DNA from: an uncultured Methanobrevibacter sp.
GTDB taxonomy: Archaea; Methanobacteriota; Methanobacteria; Methanobacteriales; Methanobacteriaceae
Direction of reading: 5' to 3'
Length of the DNA stretch: 30,358 nucleotides
Assembly (NCBI RefSeq): GCF_900314615.1
Contig: NZ_OMWA01000034.1
Coordinates: 1 to 30,358 of the forward strand
Part shown: positions 21,587 through 29,925 of the stretch, piece by piece
Layout of the letters: each line of letters begins with the position of its first letter
How positions within the stretch are numbered: position 1 is the first letter of the stretch
The notes under the pieces: generated by a model
Seen by the model: only the letters and a program-made list of their open reading frames with translations
What the model was told of the DNA's origin: nothing
Databases searched by the model: none
Position numbers and translations under genes: made by a program

Positions 21587-23365
21587 TTAATCGGATAAGT
21601 AATAATATTCTCCTTTCTCTTTTTGTTCACGGTCTTTATAACTGTCGAGCTTGTTGACTCTTGGTCTTTTTGTTTCTTTGTCTCTTCTGAATGTAATGTT
21701 GAGATTTCCTAAAAATTCGTTCATTGCATTTCTAAGGTCAGTTGGTTTTGATGCATGACCGTTCAATCCAGGAACTCCGTCAAACACCATTGCCCTGTCG
21801 GAAATATAATCTATAAAGACAATATCGTGATCAACAATAAGTGAAGCAGCATTTCTGCTTTCAACAAGTTTTCTGATAACTCTTGCAGCAATAAGTCTTT
21901 GTTCAACATCCAGGAATGCTGTAGGTTCGTCGAAAAGATAAATCTCAGCATCTTTGGCCAAAGTTGCAGCTATTGCAAGTCTTTGAAGTTCCCCACCACT
22001 TAATCCTTTAACAGGTTTGTCAAGCATTTCGTTTAATGTTAATGGATTCAGGATTTCACTTTCAAAGATTTTACTGCCGTAACTAGGTGCATTCATGTAT
22101 AAAAAGTCACTAACGGTTCCTTCAAAGTTTGAAACGATGTATTGTGGTTTGTATGCAATTGTAACTTCCTCATCAACTTCTCCGGAAGTAGGCTCTTCAA
22201 CGCCTGCAAGTATTTTAGCGAATGTTGTTTTACCGATACCGTTTGAACCAAATGCAGTTACAATTTCATCGTAAAAGATTTCTCCTTCATCAGCAGTCAG
22301 TGTGAATCCGTCATATTCTTTGCTTAAATCGGAATAGCTTGCAAGCGCATCTCCTTCATCTTCTGGAGTTGGGGGTCTTATGGTAAATTCAATAGGATTT
22401 CTTCTGATTCTTACATTCTCTTCTGCTAAAAATCCTTTGATATAAGCATTAATACCTAATCTGACACCTTTTCTTCCGGACACTACACCGTATCCTCCAG
22501 GTGTACCGTATAGGATGTGGATGTTGTCGGACAATGCATCTAGAGTAGCAAGGTCGTGCTCAATAACAAGAACGCTTTTGCCTTCTTCTGCAAGTGAACG
22601 GATAACCTTAACGGCATTTAATCTTTGTGACACGTCAAGCCAGGATGTAGGTTCGTCAAAGTAGTAGAAATCACCTTCCCTTAAAACGGTCGCAGCTATT
22701 GCAACCCTTTGAAGTTCCCCACCACTGAGGTTTTCCATTTTTCTGTCTAAAACGTTTTCAAGCTGAAGCTCTTTTGTGACATAATCCAGCTTGTCTCTTT
22801 CATTAACGTTTGTAAGAAGGTCTTTCACTTTACCTTTAACAACTTTAGGAAGCTGGTCTACCATCTGCGGTTTCAGTATGGTTTTGATGTTGCCTTCAGA
22901 TAAATCCTTGAAATATTTCTGAAGTGCTGAGCCTTTATAGTAGTCTATTACAGCATCCCAGTTTTCAGGTTTGTTTTCATAGTCTCCAAAGTTTGGGATC
23001 AGATTTCCTGATAAAATATTCATTATTGTGGATTTACCGATACCGTTCTGGCCTAAAAGTCCTAAAACAGTTCCTTCCTCAAGGGTTGGAAGACCGAACA
23101 GCTCGAACTGGTTTTGGCCAAACCTGTGGATAGGTTCACCTGCGGCTTCTGGTAAATTGATAATTGTAATAGCATCAAATGGGCATCGGTTGGTACAGAT
23201 ACCGCATCCTTCACATAATTCCTCAGATATCAACGGTTTTTTTGTATTTTCATCAATTACTATGGTGTCCTCATCCATTCTGACACCAGGACAGTAATTT
23301 ATACAAAGATAATCACATTTTTTAGGTTGACATCTGTCCTTGTCTAAAATTGAAATACGAGTCAT
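21587..23365 (-). CDS. Ribosome recycling ATPase ABCE1 (RNase L inhibitor family)
   Basis: A 592-residue ABCE1/Rli1 protein, which splits archaeal ribosomes after termination. The N-terminal Fe-S domain has eight cysteines (DRCQPKKCDYLCINYCPG and LCEGCGICTNRCPFDAI). Two ABC ATPase domains follow. The first has GQNGIGKST, LSGGELQRVAIAAT and YFDEPTSWLD; the second has GSNGIGKTT, LSGGELQRLAIAAT and LFDEPTAFLD. The hinge and lengths are those of the family. The ATG at 23365 (MTRISILDKDRC) is chosen because AAGGAGA precedes it; an upstream in-frame ATG adds nine residues that the family lacks. It appears monocistronic. Confidence 0.95.
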   Translation of the reverse strand: MTRISILDKDRCQPKKCDYLCINYCPGVRMDEDTIVIDENTKKPLISEELCEGCGICTNRCPFDAITIINLPEAAGEPIHRFGQNQFELFGLPTLEEGTVLGLLGQNGIGKSTIMNILSGNLIPNFGDYENKPENWDAVIDYYKGSALQKYFKDLSEGNIKTILKPQMVDQLPKVVKGKVKDLLTNVNERDKLDYVTKELQLENVLDRKMENLSGGELQRVAIAATVLREGDFYYFDEPTSWLDVSQRLNAVKVIRSLAEEGKSVLVIEHDLATLDALSDNIHILYGTPGGYGVVSGRKGVRLGINAYIKGFLAEENVRIRRNPIEFTIRPPTPEDEGDALASYSDLSKEYDGFTLTADEGEIFYDEIVTAFGSNGIGKTTFAKILAGVEEPTSGEVDEEVTIAYKPQYIVSNFEGTVSDFLYMNAPSYGSKIFESEILNPLTLNEMLDKPVKGLSGGELQRLAIAATLAKDAEIYLFDEPTAFLDVEQRLIAARVIRKLVESRNAASLIVDHDIVFIDYISDRAMVFDGVPGLNGHASKPTDLRNAMNEFLGNLNITFRRDKETKRPRVNKLDSYKDREQKEKGEYYYLSD

Positions 23366-23448
23366 TATAATCTCCTTAAAAAATATAATCATTAATAATT
23401 TTATTTATTCTATTTAATTAAATTATTGTAAAATGCAGTATTTTTAAA

Positions 23449-23543
23449 AATTGCTTTCACTTTGTAGAATTGCTGTTATTTGTTAAAATTGCTTTTAATT
23501 GGTTTAATTGAATTCATTTAATTAAATTGCTGTAAATAAACCA
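23449..23543. repeat. Array 2: five 19-bp degenerate tandem repeats
   Basis: Units begin at 23449, 23468, 23487, 23506 and 23525, exactly 19 bp apart: aattgctttcactttgtag, aattgctgttatttgttaa, aattgcttttaattggttt, aattgaattcatttaatta and aattgctgtaaataaacca. A more worn copy may begin at 23430. The consensus resembles array 1 (2595-2670). The array ends about 28 bp before a TATA-like TTATATAAAT (23571-23580) for the Rpn gene. Between the two, AAACCAT and ATGGTTT form a short dyad (23538-23565). Confidence 0.6.
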
Positions 23544-23634
23544 TATTATTTATTTTTTATGGTTTAATAATTATATAAATCCTTTTTAACTTATTTAAAC
23601 AAAAAATATGAATAAATTAAATAGGGGGTATATT

Positions 23635-24456
23635 ATGGCTGAATTCCAAGAAGACATGCTTTTCAAAAATGTCAGTGATGAAGATGCCAGTATACTTTTG
23701 GATATAATGGGTATCAAATCTAAAAAGGTAAATGTATGGACTAAAGAATTAAGACATATTGACCCGACCAATTTCAAGCCCGACCTGATTTTGGATTTGG
23801 ATGATCAGAATCTGATTATTGAATTTCAAAGTACAAGTGTAAATGATGATTTTTCAAAAAGAGGGCTTTCTTATGTTGCAATCACTAATCAGTACAAGAA
23901 AAATAGAAAAGAAGTTAATTTGGCGGTTTTAAGCACAGCTGAAGATTCAAAAATTATTGAATACAAATACAACAGATTAAATTGTTTCAGGTATGAAATT
24001 GTTGGGTTGAATAATTTAAGTAGTTCAGATATTATAAATAATATTGAAACTAAACTAAAAAATAAAAAAATACCTACTAGTAAAGACATAATATTATTGT
24101 CTTTAGTCCCTTTGAGTAAAAAAGGAAAACATATTGTTGAATATATCTACAAGGTTATTAGAATATTGTTTAAATTAAAAAACATGACAATTTCTCAATC
24201 AGATCTAGCTTTGGGGATAATGTGGTTAACAACTGATAAATTTGTCGTTGATGCTTTTGAAAGAAATATTATCTGTGATATGTTGGGTGGTAGAATGAGT
24301 TTGATTCATGAATATGGTGAAAATAAGTATGAAGAAGGTAAAGAGCAAATTATTGTTAATTTGTTGAAATCTGGAGATGATCCTGAAGTCATTTCTAAAA
24401 AATCTGAAATTCCTTTGGATAAAATTATTGAGATAAAAGAAAAACATAAATTATGA
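23635..24456 (+). CDS. Rpn-family PD-(D/E)XK nuclease-like protein
   Basis: A 273-residue protein of the Rpn/'transposase_31' PD-(D/E)XK group. The nuclease core is visible as KPDLILDLDDQNLIIEFQST (first Asp, then the E-F-Q variant of ExK), followed by FSKRGLSYVAITNQY. The C-terminal part (GENKYEEGKEQIIVNLLKSGDDPEVISKKSEIPLDKIIEIKE) is the regulatory tail typical of the family. Bacterial Rpn proteins cut DNA and promote RecA-independent recombination; archaeal members are mostly unstudied. The ATG at 23635 follows AGGGGGT. An ATG at 23608 has no ribosome-binding site. The gene sits between ABCE1 and pth2 like an accessory insertion. Confidence 0.75.
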   Translation: MAEFQEDMLFKNVSDEDASILLDIMGIKSKKVNVWTKELRHIDPTNFKPDLILDLDDQNLIIEFQSTSVNDDFSKRGLSYVAITNQYKKNRKEVNLAVLSTAEDSKIIEYKYNRLNCFRYEIVGLNNLSSSDIINNIETKLKNKKIPTSKDIILLSLVPLSKKGKHIVEYIYKVIRILFKLKNMTISQSDLALGIMWLTTDKFVVDAFERNIICDMLGGRMSLIHEYGENKYEEGKEQIIVNLLKSGDDPEVISKKSEIPLDKIIEIKEKHKL

Positions 24457-24472
24457 GATTATTTGGGATATC

Positions 24473-24811
24473 ATGAAACAGGTTATGATTGTAAGAACAG
24501 ATTTAAAAATGAAAAAAGGAAAAATCGCTGCACAGTGCTGCCATGGTGCTATAGGGGCTTATAAGAAATCTCCTGCTGATAAAATTAGAAAATGGGAAAA
24601 TGAGGCTTATGCTAAAGTGGTTTTAAAAGTCAAGACATTGGAAGAGTTGACTGAGCTTAAAAAAATAGCCGATCAAAAAGGCATAGCCAATTATCTGGTA
24701 GTTGATGCGGGCCGTACTCAGATACCTACATCAAGCGTTACAGTTTTGGCTCTCGGTCCTGATGAAGATGAAATCCTTGATGAAGTTACTGGAGATTTGA
24801 AACTTTTATAG
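24473..24811 (+). CDS. pth2: Peptidyl-tRNA hydrolase, archaeal/eukaryotic type (Pth2)
   Basis: A 112-residue Pth2-family enzyme that releases stalled peptides from peptidyl-tRNA so the tRNA can be reused. Diagnostic stretches are QVMIVRTDLKMKKGKIAAQCCHGAIGAY, with the catalytic Lys and neighbouring residues, and LVVDAGRTQIPTSSVTVLALGP at the C-terminal half. The length is exactly that of the archaeal protein. It begins 16 bp after the Rpn gene and may be co-transcribed with it. It is followed by an MfnE-like kinase and the elongation-factor gene, a mostly translation-related run. Confidence 0.93.
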   Translation: MKQVMIVRTDLKMKKGKIAAQCCHGAIGAYKKSPADKIRKWENEAYAKVVLKVKTLEELTELKKIADQKGIANYLVVDAGRTQIPTSSVTVLALGPDEDEILDEVTGDLKLL

Positions 24812-24850
24812 TTTAACTATCATTTTAATTGAAGCTATTTTTAATTAAAC

Positions 24851-25525
24851 ATGGGCGTGATTAAAATCATAAAACAGGTTGTAAAGATTGGTGGGAGTCT
24901 TTTTCCAAATTATGCAATAAACCTTGCAGAAAAACTCAAAAACACCGGTTCGGTTATTATTCTGGGTGGTGGCGAATTTGCCAATCTGATTCGTAAATAT
25001 GATGATGATATAAACTTTTCAGAAGAAACTAATCACTGGACGGCTATTGACTGCATGGATATAATAGCAAAGCTGGTCAATGATAAGGTTGACTCTACAA
25101 AACTGGCTTATTCAATAGAAGAAGTCAATGCAATTTCAGATGAAGGTTTCACTCCAATATTTGTTGTTTCTGAATTTTTAAAAAGAGAAGATCCTTTTGA
25201 ATGCACATGGGATGTAACTTCAGATTCGATTGCAGCTTATGTTTCACACATTCTAAATGCAAACCTTTTAATAGTAACAAATGTAAATGGTATATATACC
25301 CAAGAACCGGAAGAGCCAGGTTCAACATTCATAAGTAAAATCGATGCAACAAAATTACTAACTTTTCAAGAGTCATCGATTGATGTAATGTTACCGTCTC
25401 TTTTATTAGAGTTTGGGTCTGATTGTTATGTTGTGAACGGAAAATATCCCGAAAGGGTTTTATCTCTTATAGATGATACTATAAATGATTATAATTTCGA
25501 TTACACACAAATAATAGGTGATTAA
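24851..25525 (+). CDS. Amino-acid-kinase family protein, probably MfnE of methanofuran biosynthesis
   Basis: A 224-residue kinase of the aspartokinase/uridylate kinase fold. It has KIGGSLFPNYA at the phosphate-binding start, VIILGGGEFANLIRKY, TWDVTSDSIAAYVSHILNA and LLIVTNVNGIYTQEP. Proteins of this size and signature in methanogens are MfnE, which phosphorylates [5-(aminomethyl)furan-3-yl]methyl phosphate to the diphosphate during methanofuran synthesis. Older annotation calls them pyrroline-5-carboxylate synthetase-like. No clear ribosome-binding site precedes the ATG at 24851, so the start is tentative (a GTG lies two codons on). The zinc-protein gene begins 2 bp after the stop. Confidence 0.7.
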   Translation: MGVIKIIKQVVKIGGSLFPNYAINLAEKLKNTGSVIILGGGEFANLIRKYDDDINFSEETNHWTAIDCMDIIAKLVNDKVDSTKLAYSIEEVNAISDEGFTPIFVVSEFLKREDPFECTWDVTSDSIAAYVSHILNANLLIVTNVNGIYTQEPEEPGSTFISKIDATKLLTFQESSIDVMLPSLLLEFGSDCYVVNGKYPERVLSLIDDTINDYNFDYTQIIGD

Positions 25526-25527
25526 AA

Positions 25528-25689
25528 ATGAAAACTGTAGAATGTATTTCATGCAAACAAGAAATTCCATTAACTGGACCATTTGTCGAATTTGAATGTC
25601 CAGAATGTGGAGCAAAAATATCAAGATGTGAAAAATGCCGTACTTTCGGTCACGCTTACAAATGTGAATGCGGATTTGAAGGACCATAA
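25528..25689 (+). CDS. Small zinc-ribbon protein (HVO_2753 family)
   Basis: A 53-residue protein with four cysteine pairs: C6/C9, C24/C27, C34/C37 and C46/C48. This is the arrangement of the archaeal HVO_2753-type zinc-finger proteins, which bind two zinc ions. The segment FECPECGAKISRCEKCRTFG is conserved in such proteins. The ATG at 25528 is preceded by AGGTGAT, which overlaps the end of the MfnE-like gene. The aEF-1beta gene follows 21 bp later. Archaeal relatives nearly always sit immediately upstream of this elongation factor, pointing to a translation-linked or nucleic-acid-binding role. Confidence 0.85.
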   Translation: MKTVECISCKQEIPLTGPFVEFECPECGAKISRCEKCRTFGHAYKCECGFEGP

Positions 25690-25710
25690 ATTTAAAATGG
25701 AGGAATTAGA

Positions 25711-25983
25711 ATGGGTGAAGTATTAACAACTATGAAAATCATGCCGGACAGTCCGGACGTAGACTTAGAAGCTATTAAAAAAACTATTGAAGAATCAATG
25801 CCTGAAGGCGCAAAACTTCATGACATGAAAGAAGAACCAATCGCTTTCGGTTTAGTTGCAATTATCATTAACTTCATCACCGATGACGGTGAAGGTGGAT
25901 CTGAACCTGTTGAAGAAATGGTTTCAGCTATTGAAGGCGTAGCTAGTATTGAAATTACTGGCGTTGGAAGATTAATGGAATAA
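25711..25983 (+). CDS. Translation elongation factor aEF-1 beta
   Basis: A 90-residue protein homologous to the guanine-exchange domain of eukaryotic eEF1B. It reloads aEF-1alpha with GTP during elongation. Family marks are VLTTMKIMPDSPDVDLEAI at the N-terminus, IAFGLVAIIINFITDDGEGG in the centre and VASIEITGVGRLM at the C-terminus, all in the usual length. GGAGG precedes the ATG. It is the last gene of its run and is followed by a clear hairpin terminator. Confidence 0.94.
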   Translation: MGEVLTTMKIMPDSPDVDLEAIKKTIEESMPEGAKLHDMKEEPIAFGLVAIIINFITDDGEGGSEPVEEMVSAIEGVASIEITGVGRLME

Positions 25984-26002
25984 GTCCATTTGTTCTTTTT
26001 TT

Positions 26003-26036
26003 AGAGTTATTAAATAACTCTCTTTACTTTTTTTTA
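26003..26036 (+). terminator. Terminator after aEF-1 beta
   Basis: AGAGTTAT (26003-26010) and ATAACTCT (26014-26021) form an 8-bp perfect stem with a 3-nt loop, followed by CTTTAC and eight T residues. It lies 19 bp after the stop. Confidence 0.65.
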
Positions 26037-26177
26037 AATTTTCTCATATTACTGATTTTAAAAAGTTAATGTTGGTGTTAATTCAGTTTATTTCTTTTTT
26101 AAAATTATGTATATTAAATAATTTTAAATATTTTTTTTTAAAAGATATATTTATGTATAATTATTTTGAGGATGAAT

Positions 26178-29100
26178 ATGAAATTTAATAAAATTGTTTT
26201 ATATTCCCTTGTATTGCTGGTTTTATTGTTTTCAATTACTGCAATATCTGCTGCTGATTTAAACGATACTAGTGATATGGGTGATGTTTTAAAAGATGAT
26301 GGCGATATTAAATCATATTATGATTTAAATTATGATATTGCCTTGGAAAATTCAAGTTTTAATTTGGAATCCGATTATAAATTTGATAATCAAAGTGATA
26401 TGAATTATAATCGGGGAATTAGAATTGCTAAGGAAAATTTTACAATCAATGGAAATAATCATGCAATAGACTGTTCTAATCAGGCTAGAGCATTTGTGGT
26501 TGTTGGAAAAGATGTGAAAATAAACAATCTGATTATAAAAAATGCTTTTTATGGATATGGTTCCGCTATTATATCCTACTCAAAGCTGACCCTGAATAAT
26601 GTGACTTTTATAAACTGTTCGGGGGTTGGTTCTTTTAACGGCGGTGCTGTTCTTGTCACTGGTGCAACTTTAAATGTAAATAACTGTAAATTTATTGATA
26701 CGTCTGGTGAGGAAGGGGCTTCAATTACTTCATCAATGGGTGTTGTCAATGTTGTCAATTCAACATTCACCAGCATCTCTGATAAAATCATTAAGGGCCA
26801 TATTTACTCACAAAATTCAAATTTAACTGTTTTGAACTCTAATTTTTTAAATACTACTTCTAAATATGCAACTGCAATATTTGTTACTGGTGAGGGAAAC
26901 ATTTTAATTTTAAATTCTAAATTTAAAAACTTGGCTGCCAATAAAACAGCAGGTGCAATCAGTGTTAAATCAAGTTCTAAGTTAACTATTTCTGATTGTG
27001 AATTTGATAATGTTTACAGTGAAAAAAATGGTGGTGCGGTTTTTGCAGATGTGTTTGAAGGAAACGGCCAGGTCATGGTTCAAAACAGCAAATTCCATGA
27101 CTGTTATTCTGAATTTGGTGGAGCTATTCTTCAATTAGGCGGAAGTTTAATAGTTAAAGATTCTAATTTTGCTGATAATGTTGCAGAATATGAAGGTGGT
27201 GCAATTTATACCAGTTTTGTTGATGTGGGGATATCAAATTCAACATTCAAATCCAATACTGCATCAGACAACATATCTTATGGCGGTGCAGGTTATTTTG
27301 ATATGGGAAATGTAATTATCGAGAAAAGCACTTTTGAAAATAATACCGCATTTGGAGTATCAACAGTTTATGCATATGATACTAATCTGACTTTAGAAAA
27401 TAACTGCTTTAACAATCCTTCTGATGTTACAAGCATATATACAGTATATGGAAAAGTAATTGACAATGGAAATACTTTCAATGATGATAAATGGTCATTT
27501 GATAATACTAATTACTTCTATAATTTTGTAAATACTGCAAATCCGTTTATAATAATCAATAACACTCTGATATTTGATAAGTTGCCTGAAAAATTTGATT
27601 TGAGGAAATACGGTTGGGTTTCACCTGTTAAAAACCAGGGATTCATGGGCTCTTGCTGGGCATTCGGTAATGTAGCTGCATTAGAGTCAGCATTACTTCG
27701 TTATGCAAATGTATCTTATTCTTTATCTGAAAACAATGTTCAAAATTCAATGCTTCAATTTTCAAAATATGGACAGTTGAATTCGGAAGAAGGAGGAACT
27801 CCTTTTGCTCCTATAGCATATTTGATTGATTGGATGGGGATTTTCCCAAGTGAATATGACAGTTATGACGAACTTGGTAAAATATCTTCATTGCTTATCA
27901 CTCCTGAGGACATTCACATTCAAAATGTGGTTGTTGTTCCTCCAAGAAATAACTCTCTGGACAATGATTTGATTAAAAACGCTCTGATTAAATATGGTGC
28001 TCTGGCAGTAAGTCACAATGCAGATTTTAACAAAACTGCTTATTTCAATGAATCAAGCTATGCACAGTATTATTATGGTAAGACAATATCAACTCATAGA
28101 GTTTGTGTTGTGGGGTGGGATGATACTTATTCCAGATATAATTTCTTAAAAACCGCTCCAGGTGACGGCGCATGGATTGTTAAAAACAGCTGGGGATCCA
28201 ACTGGGCTGACGGCGGATATTTCTATGTTTCATATTACGATACATCATTTGCTACAGATCGTGAAAGTGTTGGATATATAATTAATAACGATTCCTACAA
28301 CAGGATTTATCAAATTGATGTTGGTGGAGAATTATCTATGGGTATTACTTTCAATTATTATTCTAACGTGTTCACTGCTGATGAAGATGAATTAATTGCT
28401 GCTGTTGGAACATATTTTGAAAAAACCGGATTGAAATATGAATTTAAAATATCTGTAAATGATGTTGAAGTTTATTCTCATGAAGGCACAAGTGAATTCG
28501 GAGGATATTCAACAATCAAATTAAACAAATATGTCCAAATCAAAAAAGGGGATGTTTTCCGAATAACCTTTAAAAATAATTCACCTATTATTGATGACCT
28601 CAGAATCCATACTCAAAAGGGAACTTCATTTGTAAGTGATGACGGTAAGAATTGGATTGATTTGGCAAAAGATAAAAGTGTGGCTATTATAAAAGCTTAC
28701 ACCATTTCCGATTTAAACATTACTAAAAATTTAGTGAAATACTATAAGAATGAAACTCCGTTTGTTGCAGAAGTTGGTCCTGGCGAAGAAGTTATATTTG
28801 AATTCAAAGGAATAAATCACACTGTAAAAGCGGATGAAAATGGATTAGCTAAATTTGAAGTCAACGCTAACCCTGGAAAGTACGCTATCACAACAAATTA
28901 CAAGGGAAATTCAATCGTCAATTACATCATTATAAAAAACACTGTTGTTTCTTCCAATGTTGAAAAAACTTATAATGCTAACTGTAATTATAAATTTAGA
29001 ATTGTGGATTCTACCGGAAACTCTGTAAAAAATACTAAAGTTGCTGTTTCGGTTAATGGAAAATCTAAAAGTTACAAAACTGATAATTCTGGATACATAA

Positions 29101-29729
29101 CTCTTAAATTCACCAAATTGACTAAAACACAAAAAATCACAGTTAAGAATCCAAAAACAGGTGAGATTAAAACCACTAAAATAGTGATTTATTCAAGGTT
29201 TTCAGATGTGAAAAATGTTGCAATGTATTACTTTGACGGATCTAAGTTTAAAGCGAAAATACTTGATGACAATGCCAAACCAGTCGGTAAAAATAAAGTA
29301 GTGGCCATTAAGATTAACAAAAAAACTTACAAGGTCAAAAGCAATGCTAAAGGAATGATTGCTTTTAAAATACCAAATACAGTAAAATCAGGCTCATATA
29401 AGTTAACTGCAACTTACAAAGGAGATACTGTCAAAAAAACTGTTAAAGTAAAACAAAATCTTAAAACCAAGAAATATTCTGTTAAAAAGTCTTCTAAAAA
29501 ACTCATTATCAAGGCAACTCTCAAGAATGGTAAAAAAGCAGTCAGCGGTAAAAAAATAACTTTAAAACTTAATTGTAAAAAATTCACTTCAAAAACCAAT
29601 AAGAAAGGAATTGCTAAGTTCACAATAAATAAAAATATTATTGGAAAACTTAAAACAGGTAAAAAATACTCTATGAGTGTTACTTATCTAAAAAACACTG
29701 TTAAAACAACTTTGAATGTCAAACGTTAA
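26178..29729 (+). CDS. Adhesin-like secreted protein: beta-helix, papain-family protease, lectin-like and basic Ig-like repeats
   Basis: An 1183-residue surface protein. A signal peptide (MKFNKIVLYSLVLLVLLFSITAISA) is followed by a right-handed parallel beta-helix (about 45-440) with repeated NSTF/NCKF/DSNF and GGAI/GGAV rungs. Next comes a C1A cysteine protease with a complete triad: C493 in GSCWAF, H640 in STHRVCVVGW and N670 in IVKNSWGSNW. A lectin-like beta domain follows (about 705-855). The last 320 residues are Ig-like, lysine-rich repeats without a membrane anchor, so they probably bind acidic wall polymers. This combination is typical of Methanobrevibacter adhesin-like proteins. The ATG at 26178 follows GAGGATG. 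The substrate is unknown; cleavage of wall cross-bridges or host/bacterial proteins is possible. Confidence 0.85.
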   Translation: MKFNKIVLYSLVLLVLLFSITAISAADLNDTSDMGDVLKDDGDIKSYYDLNYDIALENSSFNLESDYKFDNQSDMNYNRGIRIAKENFTINGNNHAIDCSNQARAFVVVGKDVKINNLIIKNAFYGYGSAIISYSKLTLNNVTFINCSGVGSFNGGAVLVTGATLNVNNCKFIDTSGEEGASITSSMGVVNVVNSTFTSISDKIIKGHIYSQNSNLTVLNSNFLNTTSKYATAIFVTGEGNILILNSKFKNLAANKTAGAISVKSSSKLTISDCEFDNVYSEKNGGAVFADVFEGNGQVMVQNSKFHDCYSEFGGAILQLGGSLIVKDSNFADNVAEYEGGAIYTSFVDVGISNSTFKSNTASDNISYGGAGYFDMGNVIIEKSTFENNTAFGVSTVYAYDTNLTLENNCFNNPSDVTSIYTVYGKVIDNGNTFNDDKWSFDNTNYFYNFVNTANPFIIINNTLIFDKLPEKFDLRKYGWVSPVKNQGFMGSCWAFGNVAALESALLRYANVSYSLSENNVQNSMLQFSKYGQLNSEEGGTPFAPIAYLIDWMGIFPSEYDSYDELGKISSLLITPEDIHIQNVVVVPPRNNSLDNDLIKNALIKYGALAVSHNADFNKTAYFNESSYAQYYYGKTISTHRVCVVGWDDTYSRYNFLKTAPGDGAWIVKNSWGSNWADGGYFYVSYYDTSFATDRESVGYIINNDSYNRIYQIDVGGELSMGITFNYYSNVFTADEDELIAAVGTYFEKTGLKYEFKISVNDVEVYSHEGTSEFGGYSTIKLNKYVQIKKGDVFRITFKNNSPIIDDLRIHTQKGTSFVSDDGKNWIDLAKDKSVAIIKAYTISDLNITKNLVKYYKNETPFVAEVGPGEEVIFEFKGINHTVKADENGLAKFEVNANPGKYAITTNYKGNSIVNYIIIKNTVVSSNVEKTYNANCNYKFRIVDSTGNSVKNTKVAVSVNGKSKSYKTDNSGYITLKFTKLTKTQKITVKNPKTGEIKTTKIVIYSRFSDVKNVAMYYFDGSKFKAKILDDNAKPVGKNKVVAIKINKKTYKVKSNAKGMIAFKIPNTVKSGSYKLTATYKGDTVKKTVKVKQNLKTKKYSVKKSSKKLIIKATLKNGKKAVSGKKITLKLNCKKFTSKTNKKGIAKFTINKNIIGKLKTGKKYSMSVTYLKNTVKTTLNVKR

Positions 29730-29730
29730 T

Positions 29731-29763
29731 GGAAAATAATTTATTTTCCTTTTTTCTTTTTTT
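29731..29763 (+). terminator. Terminator after the adhesin-like gene
   Basis: GGAAAATAA and TTATTTTCC form a perfect 19-bp palindrome (29731-29749) immediately after the stop codon, followed by a long T-rich tract. From 29764 to 29903 I see no gene. Confidence 0.65.
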
Positions 29764-29903
29764 CACATATGGAGTGTTGGCAGAAATTATTAGATTTTGA
29801 ACATTTTTCATTTACTCCATTAGATTTTTTTAATATTTTTTTAAATTAATGATATGAATTTTATTGAACTAATAACTGAGTGTAAATCCATTTTATTCAC
29901 TTT

Positions 29904-29925
29904 AATAAGATTAAACAATCTTATT
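29904..29925 (-). terminator. Hairpin over the transposase stop codon
   Basis: AATAAGATT (29904-29912) and AATCTTATT (29917-29925) form a perfect 9-bp stem with a 4-nt loop spanning the stop of the minus-strand transposase gene. It probably ends that transcript, or blocks read-through into the element. Confidence 0.45.
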
